From Micromonospora mirobrigensis (GTDB taxonomy: Bacteria; Actinomycetota; Actinomycetes; Mycobacteriales; Micromonosporaceae), in contig NZ_FMCX01000001.1 of the NCBI RefSeq assembly GCF_900091555.1, forward strand, positions 1,302,001-1,366,000: a stretch of DNA of 64,000 nucleotides. The letters are read 5' to 3'. Position 1 is the first letter of the stretch, and each line of letters begins with the position of its first letter. The notes beneath the pieces are model-generated. The model was given only the letters and a program-made list of their open reading frames with translations. It made no database searches and was not told the DNA's origin. Below are positions 7,185 through 16,007 of the stretch, one piece after another. The position numbers and the translations under genes were made by a program.

Positions 7185-8378
7185 ATGCTCATCCGCCGCC
7201 TGGCCGCCGAGGAACGCCTGACCGACAGTTTCCCGCTCCAGGGGTACGCCTTCGAGGCGTCGCCGATGACCGCGGCCCGGGCGGAGGAGTTCCGCGCCTA
7301 CCTGCCGTACAACTCGGGGAACCGGACGCTGGTGGCCGAGGAGGACGGCCGGGCGGTGGCCGCGGCGTCGGCGGTCCCGATGCGGCAGAACCTGCGCGGC
7401 CGGGTGCTGCCGATGGCGGGGGTGGCGGGGGTGGCGACGCATCCGCTGGCCCGCCGGCGCGGTCACGTGCGGGCGCTGCTGCACCAGCTGCTCGACGAGA
7501 TGCGGGACGAGGGGCACGCGCTGACCGCTCTCTACCCGTTCCGGGCCTCGTTCTACGAGCGGTTCGGCTATGTCGGGCTGCCCGCGCCGCGGCGGGTGAC
7601 CCTCTCCCCGGCGCACCTCGGGTCGCTGCTGCGGGCGGACCTCCCCGGCGAGCTGGGCTGGGAGCGGATCGCCGCCGGTTGGGACGGCTACCTGGCCTTC
7701 ACCGAGCGGTGCCTGGCCGAGCGGCACGGCTTCGCGGTCTTCCCCGAGTTCCGGGCGGTCGGGCTGCGGGACCGCGACGACCGCTGGCTGCTCACCGCCC
7801 GGATCGACGCGACGACTGTCGGGGCGGTCACCTACCGGATCGACGACCACGGCGGCGAGCTGGTCGGCGACGACCTGCTCGCCACCGACCCGTACGCGCG
7901 GGCGCTGCTGTTGCAGTTCTTCGCCCGGCACGTCGACCAGGTGGAGCGGGTCAGCTTCACGGTGCCCGCCGACGAGCTGCCCGAGCTGTGGCTGACCGAC
8001 CTGGCGGTCCGGGTGGAGGCCCGGGTGGCCGGCCCGGGGTCGCCGGCGCCGATGGCCCGGCTGCTGTCGCTGGACGCGCTGGCCGGGCTGCCCGCCGGTG
8101 CCGGCCGGGTCCGGGTGGAGCTGGTCGCCGACCGGTGGCTGGCCGGGACGTACCTGTTCGACGGGGCGACCGGGCACCTGGAGGTGCGCGGCGACGCCGC
8201 CGGGGCGGGCACGCCGGTGGCGACGCTGACCGCGGCCGGGCTCTCCGCCCTCGCGTACGGGGTGCTCGACCCGGCCGAGGTGGACGTGCGCGGGCTGGGC
8301 CGGGTGCCGCCGGACGCGGCGGCGGAGCTGCGCCGGATCTTCCCGCGCGAGCTGCCGTACCTCTTCGCCGACTTCTGA
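7185..8378 (+). CDS. Eis-type GNAT N-acetyltransferase
   Basis: The 397-residue protein has the three-part layout of Eis (enhanced intracellular survival) proteins: an N-terminal GNAT domain, a second degenerate GNAT domain and a C-terminal sterol-carrier-like domain. The acetyl-CoA loop is around residues 82-95 (GVATHPLARRRGH), and Tyr124 in FYERFGYVG matches the Eis general acid. The protein ends in ADF, consistent with the C-terminal carboxylate that completes the Eis active site. Homologues acetylate aminoglycosides, polyamines or protein lysines. GGGGGA precedes the ATG. The natural substrate here is unknown. Confidence 0.88.
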   Translation: MLIRRLAAEERLTDSFPLQGYAFEASPMTAARAEEFRAYLPYNSGNRTLVAEEDGRAVAAASAVPMRQNLRGRVLPMAGVAGVATHPLARRRGHVRALLHQLLDEMRDEGHALTALYPFRASFYERFGYVGLPAPRRVTLSPAHLGSLLRADLPGELGWERIAAGWDGYLAFTERCLAERHGFAVFPEFRAVGLRDRDDRWLLTARIDATTVGAVTYRIDDHGGELVGDDLLATDPYARALLLQFFARHVDQVERVSFTVPADELPELWLTDLAVRVEARVAGPGSPAPMARLLSLDALAGLPAGAGRVRVELVADRWLAGTYLFDGATGHLEVRGDAAGAGTPVATLTAAGLSALAYGVLDPAEVDVRGLGRVPPDAAAELRRIFPRELPYLFADF

Positions 8379-8394
8379 CCGCGGACCCGGCGGC

Positions 8395-10041
8395 TCAGCC
8401 GGGCAGGCCGGGGCCGGCGGGCGTGGGTGGGATCGCCTGCTCCCCGCCGTCGGGCGGGATCAGGTGCCGCACCTCTGGTTCCCCGTCGGCCAGGTCGTGG
8501 GCGCGCTGCTCGGCCTCCTGGTCGGCCCCGGTGAGCCGGCCGCCGTGCTGGCGCAGGTGCTCGTCCCAGGAGGGGACCAGGTAGACCTCCACGTACCGGT
8601 CGGGGGCCTCGCCCACCTGGAAGATCCCCCAGCGCATCGCGCCGGTACGCTGCCGCGCGCCCCGGACCACCTCCATCGCGGAGAGGAACGCGGCCCGCCG
8701 CTTCGCCGGCACCCGGTAGGTCACGGTGACCAGGACCGGGCCGACCCGGGGGTCCGGTTCCAGCGCCAGGTTCAGCCGCGGCTGGTAGGTCTCGGTGTGC
8801 CGGCCCGCGCCGCGCAGCTCCGGCAGCGGCCAGATCTGCGAGGTGAGACCGCCGATCACCATCAGCACCCCGGCGGCCAGGAAGGCGACGACCAGGCCAC
8901 TCATGTCGGCCAGCAGACCCCAGGCGAACGCGCCGACGGCCTGCGCCCCGCCCTGCACCACCTGGTAGACGGCGAGGCCGCGGGCGCGTACCCAGCCGGG
9001 CAGGAAGAGCTGGATCTCGGCGTTGACGTTGGCCAGCACGGTCACCCAGGCCACCCCGGCGGGGAGCAGGGCGACCAGCACCACCGGCACCACCCGGACG
9101 GTGCCGACCACGATCAGGGTGGTGCCGTAGACCACCCCGGCGAGCAGCAGGAACTGGTTGGCGGTGATCCGGGTGCGGGTCCACGGCAGCAGCAGGCCGC
9201 CGGCGATGGCACCCACCCCGAGCGCGGCGAGCAGCAGGCCGTACCCGCTGGAGTCCATGCCGAGGCGGCGGCTGGCCACCACCGGCAGCAGCGCCCAGAG
9301 CGCGCTGGCCGGGACGACGAAGACCAGGGCCCGGCGCAGCAGCCGCCGGACGGTCGGCGAGTGCCGGACGTACCGGCCGCCGGCGCGCAGCGCGGCGGTG
9401 AACCGCTCCGGCACCTCGACGGCGCGGGCGTTGCCGGGCCGCCACCGCACCAGGGCGAACGCGAACACCGCGAAGGCCACCGCGTTGAGGGCGAAGACCG
9501 GGGCCACCCCCACCCGGGCGATCAGCACACCGGCCACCGCCGGGCCGACGGCCCGGGCCACGTTGACGCTGATCGAGCCGAGCGCGGACGCCGAGCGGAG
9601 CAGGTCGCGCGGCACGAGTTCGGGGATGACGGCGGCCCAGGCCGGCAGGGTGAGCGCCTGTCCCACGCCGAACGCGAAGGTGAGGGTGAGCAGCAGCGCC
9701 GGTGGCATCCGGCCGGCGGCGGTGAGCAGGGTCAGTGCGGTGGCCACCGCCACCATGAACAGCTGCACCGAGATGAGCAGATGCCGCCGGTCGAAGGTGT
9801 CGGCGAGCGCGCCGGCGGGCAGGGCCAGCAGCAGCACCGGCAGCAGGCTGGCGGTCTGCACCAGGGCGACCAGCGTGGCGGCGTTCGATTGGTGGATGAG
9901 CAGCCACTGCGCGCCGACGGTCTGCATCCAGGTGCCGATGTTCGCGGCGAGCAGGGCCAGCCAGAGGCTGCGGTAGGCGGCCGTCCGCAGCGGGGCCAAC
10001 GCCGAGACGGCCGGCTCGGCGCCGGCGCCGGTGGCGGTCAA
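8395..10041 (-). CDS. MFS_3-type exporter with C-terminal ABM-like domain
   Basis: The protein is about 548 residues. The first 420 form a 12-helix MFS domain of the enterobactin-exporter-like (MFS_3) branch, with the N-terminal motif LRTAAYRSLWLALLAANIGTW sharpened by GALADTFDRR after TM2. Residues about 430-530 form a soluble alpha/beta domain (VLVTVTYRVPAKRRAAFLSAM...RTGAMRWGIFQ) that looks like an antibiotic monooxygenase-type ferredoxin fold, as found in part of this family. The start is taken as the TTG at 10041, which overlaps the SDR stop codon (TTGA), so the two genes are translationally coupled. The substrate is unknown. Confidence 0.85.
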   Translation of the reverse strand: MTATGAGAEPAVSALAPLRTAAYRSLWLALLAANIGTWMQTVGAQWLLIHQSNAATLVALVQTASLLPVLLLALPAGALADTFDRRHLLISVQLFMVAVATALTLLTAAGRMPPALLLTLTFAFGVGQALTLPAWAAVIPELVPRDLLRSASALGSISVNVARAVGPAVAGVLIARVGVAPVFALNAVAFAVFAFALVRWRPGNARAVEVPERFTAALRAGGRYVRHSPTVRRLLRRALVFVVPASALWALLPVVASRRLGMDSSGYGLLLAALGVGAIAGGLLLPWTRTRITANQFLLLAGVVYGTTLIVVGTVRVVPVVLVALLPAGVAWVTVLANVNAEIQLFLPGWVRARGLAVYQVVQGGAQAVGAFAWGLLADMSGLVVAFLAAGVLMVIGGLTSQIWPLPELRGAGRHTETYQPRLNLALEPDPRVGPVLVTVTYRVPAKRRAAFLSAMEVVRGARQRTGAMRWGIFQVGEAPDRYVEVYLVPSWDEHLRQHGGRLTGADQEAEQRAHDLADGEPEVRHLIPPDGGEQAIPPTPAGPGLPG

Positions 10042-10733
10042 AACCGCCCGTCCGCGCGGAGCACGCGCTCGCCGGAGACGTACAGGTCGTCGGGGGTCAG
10101 CAGGAGCAGGCGTACGACCTCCGCGGCGACCTGTTCGGGCAGGGCGTAGACCTCGTCGAGGAACTCGTCGCCGACGCGTTCCTGCAACCGGGTGGGCATC
10201 GGCCCGGGGTGCACCTGCATCACCTTGACGGCGTTGCTGTGCTGCGCCTCGGCCAGCGACTCGACCAGGCTGCTGCCGTAGCTCTTGGTGGCCCGGTAGA
10301 CGGGGATGCCCGGTCGGGGCTTCGCCACCGCCATCGCCCCGATCCACACCACGTTGCCGTAGCCCTGTCGGCGCAGGTGGTGCAGCGCCTCCTTGAGCAC
10401 GTACGTGGCGCCGAGGACGTTGACCTCGACCGCCCGGCGGATCCGTTCCGGGGCGAGGTCCTCCAGGTCACCGCCGGCCCACATGGAGGCGCAGGCGGCC
10501 ACCCCGTCGATGGTGTCCCACCGCCGGGCCAGCGCGGCGAACGCCTCGTGTACCTGGTCGTGGTCGGAGACGTCGCAGACGCTGCCGTCGCAGCCCAGTT
10601 CGGCGGTGACGGTGGCCACCTCGTCGGCCTGGTCGCTGAGCACGGCGACCCGGTACTCGTCGACGAGCAGCCTGGCCACGGCCAGACCGAGGCCGCTCGT
10701 CCCGCCGACCACCACGAACGATCTGGCTGCCAT
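10038..10733 (-). CDS. Short-chain dehydrogenase/reductase
   Basis: The 231-residue protein has the SDR nucleotide motif GGTSGLG (residues 10-16), a CDVSDHDQV segment after strand 4, and the catalytic YRATK (YxxxK) with an upstream WIGAM strand in place of the usual Ser-rich one. SDRs oxidise or reduce alcohols, ketones or sugars with NAD(P). The stop overlaps the start of the MFS exporter gene, so the pair is likely one operon. A GC-rich dyad (CCCCTC-GAGGGG, 10743-10760) sits directly before the start. The replacement of the catalytic-Ser strand deserves caution about activity. Confidence 0.85.
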   Translation of the reverse strand: MAARSFVVVGGTSGLGLAVARLLVDEYRVAVLSDQADEVATVTAELGCDGSVCDVSDHDQVHEAFAALARRWDTIDGVAACASMWAGGDLEDLAPERIRRAVEVNVLGATYVLKEALHHLRRQGYGNVVWIGAMAVAKPRPGIPVYRATKSYGSSLVESLAEAQHSNAVKVMQVHPGPMPTRLQERVGDEFLDEVYALPEQVAAEVVRLLLLTPDDLYVSGERVLRADGRF

Positions 10734-10804
10734 GTCCCCCCGCCCCTCGATCGTGAGGGGCTTCCCGCTTTTGGGCGCGGCACACCCGGGGTACGGTCCA
10801 GCGA

Positions 10805-11554
10805 ATGCCGGAGTGGTTGCAAGCGGGTGGGTGGGGACTGCTGGCCGGGTCCGCCCTGTTGATCGGCGCGGCGGTGGGCTTCTTCGCCCGGGTTCCCCGC
10901 GGGATGATCGCGTCGATCATGGCGTTCGGGGCGGGCGTGCTGCTCTCCGCCGTCTCGTTCGAGTTGATCGCCGAGGCGCACGAGCAGGGTGGACTGCTGG
11001 CCACCTCGCTGGGGGCGGCGGGCGGGGCGCTGGCGTACACCGGGGCGAACGTGCTGCTGGCCCGGCACGGTGCCCGGCACCGGAAGCGGTCCGGCGAGGA
11101 GCAGCCCTCCGAGCAGGAGCAGCCCGGCTCCGGGTCGGCCATCGCGGTGGGTGCGCTGCTGGACGGCGTACCCGAATCGGTGGTGATCGGGGCGAGCCTG
11201 CTGGCCGGCGGTCCGGTCAGCCTGGTCACCGTGGTGGCGGTCTTCCTCAGCAACGTGCCGGAGGGGCTGTCCAGCGCGGCGGGCATGCGCCGCGCCGGCC
11301 GGACGAAGCGGTACGTCTTCCTGCTCTGGACGGGCATCGCGCTGATCAGCGGCCTGGCGGCGCTGGCCGGCTACACGCTGCTCGGCGGGGCGCCGCCGGA
11401 GGTGCTGGCCGGCATCACGGCGCTGGCCGCCGGGGCGATCCTGGCGATGATCACCGACACCATGGTCCCGGAGGCGTTCGAGGACGCCCACCTGCTGGTC
11501 GGGCTGATCACGGTGGCCGGCTTCCTGACCGCCTTCGCCCTCTCCCACGCCTGA
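10805..11554 (+). CDS. ZIP-family metal transporter
   Basis: The 249-residue protein has about eight hydrophobic helices, with a hydrophilic loop around residues 95-115 rich in Glu/Gln/Arg. The pore-lining helices carry GALLDGVPESVVIGASLL and FLSNVPEGLSSAAGM, the HxxxE/NxxPEG-type signatures of ZIP permeases. The first conserved His is replaced by Asp, as in a bacterial sub-branch. It probably takes up zinc or another divalent cation into the cytoplasm. A TACGGT hexamer lies seven bases before the ATG, indicating a leaderless transcript. It is divergent from the SDR/MFS operon. Confidence 0.85.
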   Translation: MPEWLQAGGWGLLAGSALLIGAAVGFFARVPRGMIASIMAFGAGVLLSAVSFELIAEAHEQGGLLATSLGAAGGALAYTGANVLLARHGARHRKRSGEEQPSEQEQPGSGSAIAVGALLDGVPESVVIGASLLAGGPVSLVTVVAVFLSNVPEGLSSAAGMRRAGRTKRYVFLLWTGIALISGLAALAGYTLLGGAPPEVLAGITALAAGAILAMITDTMVPEAFEDAHLLVGLITVAGFLTAFALSHA

Positions 11555-11627
11555 CCCGGCTTAGCGGCGGGTTAAGACTTCGGCGACGGTTCGTGTCGGG
11601 GCCCGGCGGGGTCCTAACATCGGCGGA

Positions 11628-12845
11628 GTGCGCGTGAAGTCCGTTGTCGCCCTGCTCGTCCTCGGTGTCGCCACCGCCACCCTGCCCGCCTGCGGCGGTG
11701 AGTCGTCCACCGACTCCCCCGCGGCCGCCCCGGTGGCGGCCTGGTCGTCGGGTTCGCCGACCGCGCCGGCCACCCCGGCCGCGTCCGCGTCCCCGGTCAG
11801 GTCGGCCCGGCCGAGCCCGTCGCCGTCGAAGTCCCGCTCGGCCTCCCCGTCGCCGAAGCCGTCCCGCTCCGCCACCGCGCCGACGCTGCGCGCCGGCAAC
11901 CCCGGCGGCGGTGCGTCGGTCCCCGCCGAGGCCCGCGCCGTGGACACCTCCCGGCCCACCCGGACGATCGGCAAGGGCACCGCGGCGAGCTGCACCTCCG
12001 ACGCGGTGGTGAAGGCCGTCGCGGCGGGCGGGATCATCACCTTCGACTGCGGGTCGCAGCCGGTGACCATCACCATGACGGCCACCGCCAAGATCCGTAA
12101 CGCGAACGGCCCGGAGATCGTCCTCGACGGCGGCGGCAGGGTAACCCTCTCCGGCGGCGGCGCCCGGCGCATCCTCTACATGAACACCTGCGACGGCGCC
12201 CAGGGCTGGACCACCTCGCACTGCCAGAACCAGGACCACCCGCGGCTGACCGTGCAGAACCTGACCTTCAGCCGCGGCAACTCCACCGGCGACAGGACCG
12301 AGGGTGGCGGGGGTGGGGCGATCTTCGTCCGCGGCGGGCGGCTGAAGGTGGTCAACTCCCGCTTCGTCGACAACCGCTGCGACCGTACCGGCCCGGACCT
12401 GGGTGGCGCGGCCATCCGGGCGCTCAGCCAGTACGACAACCGGCCGGTGTACGTCGTGGGCAGCACCTTCACCGGCGGGGTCTGCTCGAACGGCTCGGCG
12501 CTGAGCAGCATCGGCGTCTCCTGGACCGTGTTGAACAGCGTCTTCACCGGCAACAAGGCGATCGGCTCCGGCGCCAACCCGGCCCGTGGCGGCACCCCGG
12601 GCGGCGGCAGCGGCGGCGCGATCTACTGCGACGGCAACACCTTCCGGGTACGCATCGCCGGCTCGGTCATCCGCGACAACGAGGCCAACGAGGGCGGCGG
12701 CGCGATCTTCTTCGTGAGCAACGACCGCACCGGCACGATGACCATCGAGAACTCCACCCTGCGCCACAACCCCAGCAGGGGCTTCGAGACCAAGGGCCTT
12801 CCCGGCATCTTCTTCCTCGGCGCCCACCCACCCACCATCTCCTGA
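11628..12845 (+). CDS. Secreted beta-helix lipoprotein
   Basis: The 405-residue product begins with a lipoprotein signal peptide whose lipobox LPAC places the modified Cys at residue 22. A Ser/Pro/Arg-rich linker of about 85 residues follows. From about residue 125 on there is a right-handed parallel beta-helix (repeated 'hxVxNxxFxxN' turns such as LTVQNLTFSRGNS and LKVVNSRFVDNRC, with paired Cys). Such folds occur in polysaccharide lyases and adhesins; no catalytic site could be identified, so a binding or cell-envelope role is equally possible. GTG follows TAACAT by seven bases (leaderless pattern). The C-terminus ends soon after the last coil. Confidence 0.75.
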   Translation: MRVKSVVALLVLGVATATLPACGGESSTDSPAAAPVAAWSSGSPTAPATPAASASPVRSARPSPSPSKSRSASPSPKPSRSATAPTLRAGNPGGGASVPAEARAVDTSRPTRTIGKGTAASCTSDAVVKAVAAGGIITFDCGSQPVTITMTATAKIRNANGPEIVLDGGGRVTLSGGGARRILYMNTCDGAQGWTTSHCQNQDHPRLTVQNLTFSRGNSTGDRTEGGGGGAIFVRGGRLKVVNSRFVDNRCDRTGPDLGGAAIRALSQYDNRPVYVVGSTFTGGVCSNGSALSSIGVSWTVLNSVFTGNKAIGSGANPARGGTPGGGSGGAIYCDGNTFRVRIAGSVIRDNEANEGGGAIFFVSNDRTGTMTIENSTLRHNPSRGFETKGLPGIFFLGAHPPTIS

Positions 12846-12998
12846 CCCCCACCCCCACCCCCACCCCACCCCGCCCCGCCCCGCCCGCGCCCGGCCCCGC
12901 CCACCGCCCCAGTCCGCGTTGATCATGAAGTTAGCGGCGAAGTCGATCTCCTCAAGTGCCGCAAACCTCATGATCAACGGGGCGGGGCGGGGCGGGGG
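12846..12998. repeat. Hairpin repeat with C-run/G-run flanks between convergent genes
   Basis: The 153-bp spacer contains an inverted repeat of about 21 bp (12918-12938 and 12958-12978). Its outer 11 bp, GTTGATCATGA / TCATGATCAAC, are perfect and the inner part has two mismatches. The left flank is a long run of CCCCAC/CCCCG units and the right flank of GGGGC units, so the pairing can extend outwards. On the reverse strand the left flank is a set of G-runs able to form a quadruplex. It separates convergent genes and may end both transcripts. From memory, similar GTTGATCATGA repeats are common between Micromonosporaceae genes. Confidence 0.7.
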
Positions 12999-14081
12999 TC
13001 AGTAGGGGTTGGGGTGGCCGGGGAGGCGGGCCTTGAGGAGGCCGGCGGGGCGGCCGGGCAGGTCCGGGTCGCCGGACATGGGTGGGCTGTCGGTGTGGGC
13101 GCGGGTGGCCATGCCGGCGAAGAGTTCCTTCAAGGCCGTCAGCGCGTCCACCCTGGGGTGCCAGCCCAGCTCCGTCTCGGCGCGTTCGCTGGACATCAGC
13201 GGCGCGTTGAGTCCCAGCTCCACCCAGCCGGCGTCGACCGGTTGCAGGCGGGCCCGCCAGGTCAGCATCGCCGCGACCCGCAACACCGGGGAGGCCACCG
13301 GCACCGTCCAGCCGTGGAAGTGCCGGGCCACCAGCTCCGGGGTCAGCACCGGGTCCGCGGCGATGTTGAACGCGCCGCGCGCATCACCCAGCACCGCCCG
13401 GGCGTACGCGTCGGCCACGTCGTCGGCGTGCACGCCCTGCATGCGCAGCCGGCGGTTGGCCGGGACGACCGGGATGCGGCCGTAGCGCAGCAGCCGGACC
13501 GGGGCGAGCGGGCCGAGGAAGTAGCGGGCGATCTCGGTGCCGGCGTCGCGCTGGAAGATCAGGCCGGGACGCAGGCGTACCACCCGCAGGGACGGGTGCT
13601 CGGCCTCGACCGAGTCCAGCATCGCCTCGACCTCGGCCTTGTCCCGGCTGTACGACGAGCCGGCCACCCCGGTCACCGGCCACCGCTCGCTGATCGGGTG
13701 GTCCTTCGGGCCGGGCGCGTACGTGCCGACCGACGAGGCGTACACCAGGGCCGGTACCCCGGCGCGGACCACCGCGTCGATGACGGCGCGGCTGCCTCCG
13801 ACGTTGGTGCGGTGCAGGGTGCGCTGGTCGTGGCTGGGCTGGATCTGCCAGGCCAGGTGGACCACCGCCGCGGCCCCGGCGAAGATCGTGGCCAGCTTGT
13901 CGGCCGCACCGGGCGCCCCGATGTCGCAGGAGTGCCACTGCACCCGGTCGTACGGCTCGCCGGCGTCCTCGGCCGGCAGCCGGCGGACCACCCCGGCCAC
14001 CTCCACGCCGGACTCCTGCCGCAGTCGGCGCAGCAGCGCCGTCCCCGCGTTACCGCTGGCCCCCACGATCACGATGCGCAT
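12999..14081 (-). CDS. NAD-dependent epimerase/dehydratase (extended SDR)
   Basis: The 360-residue protein begins MRIVIVGASGNAGTALLRRL, an extended-SDR Rossmann motif GxxGxxG, with Asp in HSCDIG after strand 3 and the catalytic region YASSVGTYAPG...SSYSRDKAEVE, where Tyr and Lys form YxxxK. Extended SDRs act on nucleotide sugars, flavonoids or related ligands. Two lines of evidence support the ATG at 14081: it is the first residue of the Rossmann strand, and codons upstream of it are not protein-like. The C-terminal 40 residues are Pro/Gly-rich. The substrate is not predictable. Confidence 0.85.
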   Translation of the reverse strand: MRIVIVGASGNAGTALLRRLRQESGVEVAGVVRRLPAEDAGEPYDRVQWHSCDIGAPGAADKLATIFAGAAAVVHLAWQIQPSHDQRTLHRTNVGGSRAVIDAVVRAGVPALVYASSVGTYAPGPKDHPISERWPVTGVAGSSYSRDKAEVEAMLDSVEAEHPSLRVVRLRPGLIFQRDAGTEIARYFLGPLAPVRLLRYGRIPVVPANRRLRMQGVHADDVADAYARAVLGDARGAFNIAADPVLTPELVARHFHGWTVPVASPVLRVAAMLTWRARLQPVDAGWVELGLNAPLMSSERAETELGWHPRVDALTALKELFAGMATRAHTDSPPMSGDPDLPGRPAGLLKARLPGHPNPY

Positions 14082-14126
14082 GCCAGCCGTCGTACCCGTT
14101 GAACAGGACTCCAACCGCCGAACCGG

Positions 14127-14420
14127 TCACGGCCGGGGCGAGTGCCGCACCCAACTCCTCTCCTGCCGCCGGCCGCCGGAGACCGCCGCCAGGCAGCGCG
14201 GGCAGACGAAGCCGACCGGGTCCGCCGAGGTGAGCTGGTCGGTGGAACGGTAGTCGAACGGCACGTGCGGGAAGCGACGCAGTCTCGTACGGCTCAGTTG
14301 CAGCCCGCAGACCGTCGAGTTCTGGCCGGGCTGCCAGGCGTGCACCTCGCCGGCGGGTTCGCGTACCCCGGTCGGGTCGGTCTCCTCGCCGGAGGCCGCG
14401 ACGGCCGGCCTGCTCGTCAT
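14127..14420 (-). CDS. Small conserved hypothetical protein with one CxxC
   Basis: The 97-residue reading starts at the ATG at 14420, which has GAGG seven bases upstream; ATGs at 14468 and 14459 are in frame but lack a well-placed site. It contains AGEVHAWQPGQNSTVCGLQL and, near the C-terminus, FVCPRC. This gives three Cys and one His that could bind a metal. The layout of a short 'H..C..' followed by a CPxC resembles actinobacterial proteins of unknown function. It lies between the epimerase and tRNA-Lys. No function can be offered. Confidence 0.55.
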   Translation of the reverse strand: MTSRPAVAASGEETDPTGVREPAGEVHAWQPGQNSTVCGLQLSRTRLRRFPHVPFDYRSTDQLTSADPVGFVCPRCLAAVSGGRRQERSWVRHSPRP

Positions 14421-14524
14421 CCGCATGCCTCGACCGGTTCCCCGGCCGGGGCGGTCCATGCCCCTCATCCATCGACGGGAAGCCGGAAGGCCCCGAGGGG
14501 CACGGTCCGGTAGCCTGGTGCGGC

Positions 14525-14596
14525 GGGCCGCTAGCTCAATGGCAGAGCTGTGGACTTTTAATCCATAGGTTCAGGGTTCGAGTCCCTGGCGGCCCA
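14525..14596 (+). tRNA. tRNA-Lys(TTT)
   Basis: A full cloverleaf of 72 nt can be drawn. The acceptor stem is GGGCCGC/GCGGCCC with discriminator A. The D-arm is GCTC-AATGGCA-GAGC, the anticodon arm GTGGA-CTTTTAA-TCCAT gives anticodon TTT, and the T-arm is CAGGG-TTCGAGT-CCCTG. The 3' CCA is not encoded. The gene is followed by a small accessory patch, and tRNA genes are common integration targets. Confidence 0.97.
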
Positions 14597-14923
14597 CTCT
14601 TTCACAGCTCAGCGGCCTCTTGTGGGGTGGTCGTGATGATGGGGCGGCTGGTGGCGCAGTAAGGCGGTAGCCGCCTACAGACCTGATGACGTAAACGACT
14701 CACGGCCAGGGCACGACGGCACATCCTCCCCTTCTCATTGGGCGGCACGGATGTTGCGAGCGTCAGTGACGATCGGCGGATGATCGATGAGTTCAGCACG
14801 CATGGGGGCGTCGCCTACGTTGATCCTGCTCTGAAGTCGTGGGGACAGGGACAGGGCCGTAAAGGCTGGCCCGCCAGTCGTGGCCGCCGCGGATGGGCCC
14901 TTCCGTGTACTAGCGTCGGGGTT
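14597..14923. other. Intergenic region after tRNA-Lys with a repeat copy and a promoter
   Basis: No convincing gene is seen in these 327 bp. Positions 14680-14702 read GACCTGATGACGTAAACGAC plus TCA. This matches the inverted-repeat ends of the element at 50254-50499 with only a few differences, so it is a third copy of the same repeat. The right end holds TAGCGT (14911-14916), seven bases before the GTG of the next gene, a leaderless-type promoter. Confidence 0.6.
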
Positions 14924-15316
14924 GTGAGGAAGCCAGCTACGAGGTACGAGCCACTGACCGTGGCACGCCTGGGCGCTCTGCTCGTCGGAGCCGACGAGAC
15001 GCGACGGTGGCGGCTGGTGGCGGAGTTCCTGGAGGAGTACCGATGGGAGTCCTCCGAGACGCGCGCTGGGCTGCTGGAGCAGGAGCCTTCGCCAACCGGG
15101 GACGAGCATTGGGACGTGTTCCTCGCAGCCTTGACCGAGCACCTGGCAGCCAAGGACGGGCGCGGGGCACCGCCCTGGGCTGAGACGCGGTCGCTGCGGC
15201 GTTTCTGGTTCCCCTTCAACACTCGCGCGGCCCGGGTCGACGCGGTGGTCCACGCGCCGGCGGCGTTCCGCCGACGGGGCGTGTACGTGTCGGCGCAGGA
15301 GTTGAACGTCGCGTGA
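14924..15316 (+). CDS. Partner protein of nucleotidyltransferase pair (antitoxin-like)
   Basis: The 130-residue soluble protein has no recognisable DNA-binding motif. It ends with the compact pattern RAARVDAVVHAPAAFRRRGVYVSAQELNVA, preceded by TRSLRRFWFP. The GTG start follows a TAGCGT hexamer by seven bases, and its TGA overlaps the GTG of the nucleotidyltransferase by 4 bp, so the two proteins are made together. By analogy with two-gene nucleotidyltransferase toxin-antitoxin systems (AbiE, MenAT) the first gene would be the antitoxin, but it does not look like AbiEi, which has a winged helix. The assignment rests on gene order only. Confidence 0.65.
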   Translation: MRKPATRYEPLTVARLGALLVGADETRRWRLVAEFLEEYRWESSETRAGLLEQEPSPTGDEHWDVFLAALTEHLAAKDGRGAPPWAETRSLRRFWFPFNTRAARVDAVVHAPAAFRRRGVYVSAQELNVA

Positions 15317-15843
15317 GTTTCGATGATCCGCTGCTGGACCGTGCTGCGATCGAGGACGCCTTCCGTCGGCTGGGAGACCGGCTGGCGCGGCGGGGTGTCG
15401 TCGCGGATCTGTACATCTTCGGTGGGGCAGCCATGGCTCTTGCCTACGACGCACGGCGGGCGACCCGAGACATCGATGCGGTGTTCCAGCCCCACGGGGT
15501 CGTACTCGATGAGGCCCGAGCGGTGGCCGACGATCTCGGCCTGCCGCACTGGTGGCTCAACGAGCAGGCGAGCGCCTACGTCGCCCCCGGCGGAGACGCC
15601 GCAGCTCCTCGCGTCTTCGATCATCCGGGGCTCCGGGTCGCGGCGGCATCTGCCGAGCACCTGTTGGCCATGAAGGTGCTTGCCGCACGTCGTCGGGACG
15701 CGGAGGACATCCGCTTCCTGGTGGACCACCTCGGGCTGACCAGCGCCGAGGAGGTCCTCGGTCTGTGCGCGGAGATCTTCCCTGAGGAGGAGGTCCCCGG
15801 TAGGGCGAGACTCGTCCTCGACGACGTCTTCGACGGCCATTGA
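15313..15843 (+). CDS. DUF6036-like nucleotidyltransferase (toxin candidate)
   Basis: The 176-residue protein has the minimal nucleotidyltransferase signature LYIFGGAAMALAY followed by ARRATRDIDAVF. This supplies the GG nucleotide-binding turn and the two metal-binding Asp (DxD in RDID) of the DNA polymerase beta superfamily. A helical C-terminal part follows (AASAEHLLAMKVLAARRRDAEDIRFL), with the Lys/Asp pattern of AbiEii-type proteins. Such enzymes add nucleotides to tRNA, protein or a small molecule; several are toxins. It is translationally coupled to the upstream partner and sits in a tRNA-flanked patch. Toxicity is inferred. Confidence 0.75.
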   Translation: MSFDDPLLDRAAIEDAFRRLGDRLARRGVVADLYIFGGAAMALAYDARRATRDIDAVFQPHGVVLDEARAVADDLGLPHWWLNEQASAYVAPGGDAAAPRVFDHPGLRVAAASAEHLLAMKVLAARRRDAEDIRFLVDHLGLTSAEEVLGLCAEIFPEEEVPGRARLVLDDVFDGH

Positions 15844-16007
15844 CCCAGCCGGCCGCAACCGGCGTAAGTCGTCCTGCTGGTCGTGCAGCGCATTTCGTGT
15901 CGTACGAGGGTTGCGGAGGTCCCCTGTCCCGCCCTCACCGTCGTGGATCTGCACCTGGTGGTGTGCCGTGCCCCGTGCGCCGTCACCTGTGTGCTGTGCT
16001 GGGCATG

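Noticed and set aside
8395..10347. Longer 650-residue version of the MFS exporter
   Set aside because: The first 100 residues lie over the SDR gene in another frame and are Arg/Gly/Ala-rich without membrane segments. The TTG overlapping the SDR stop is a better start.
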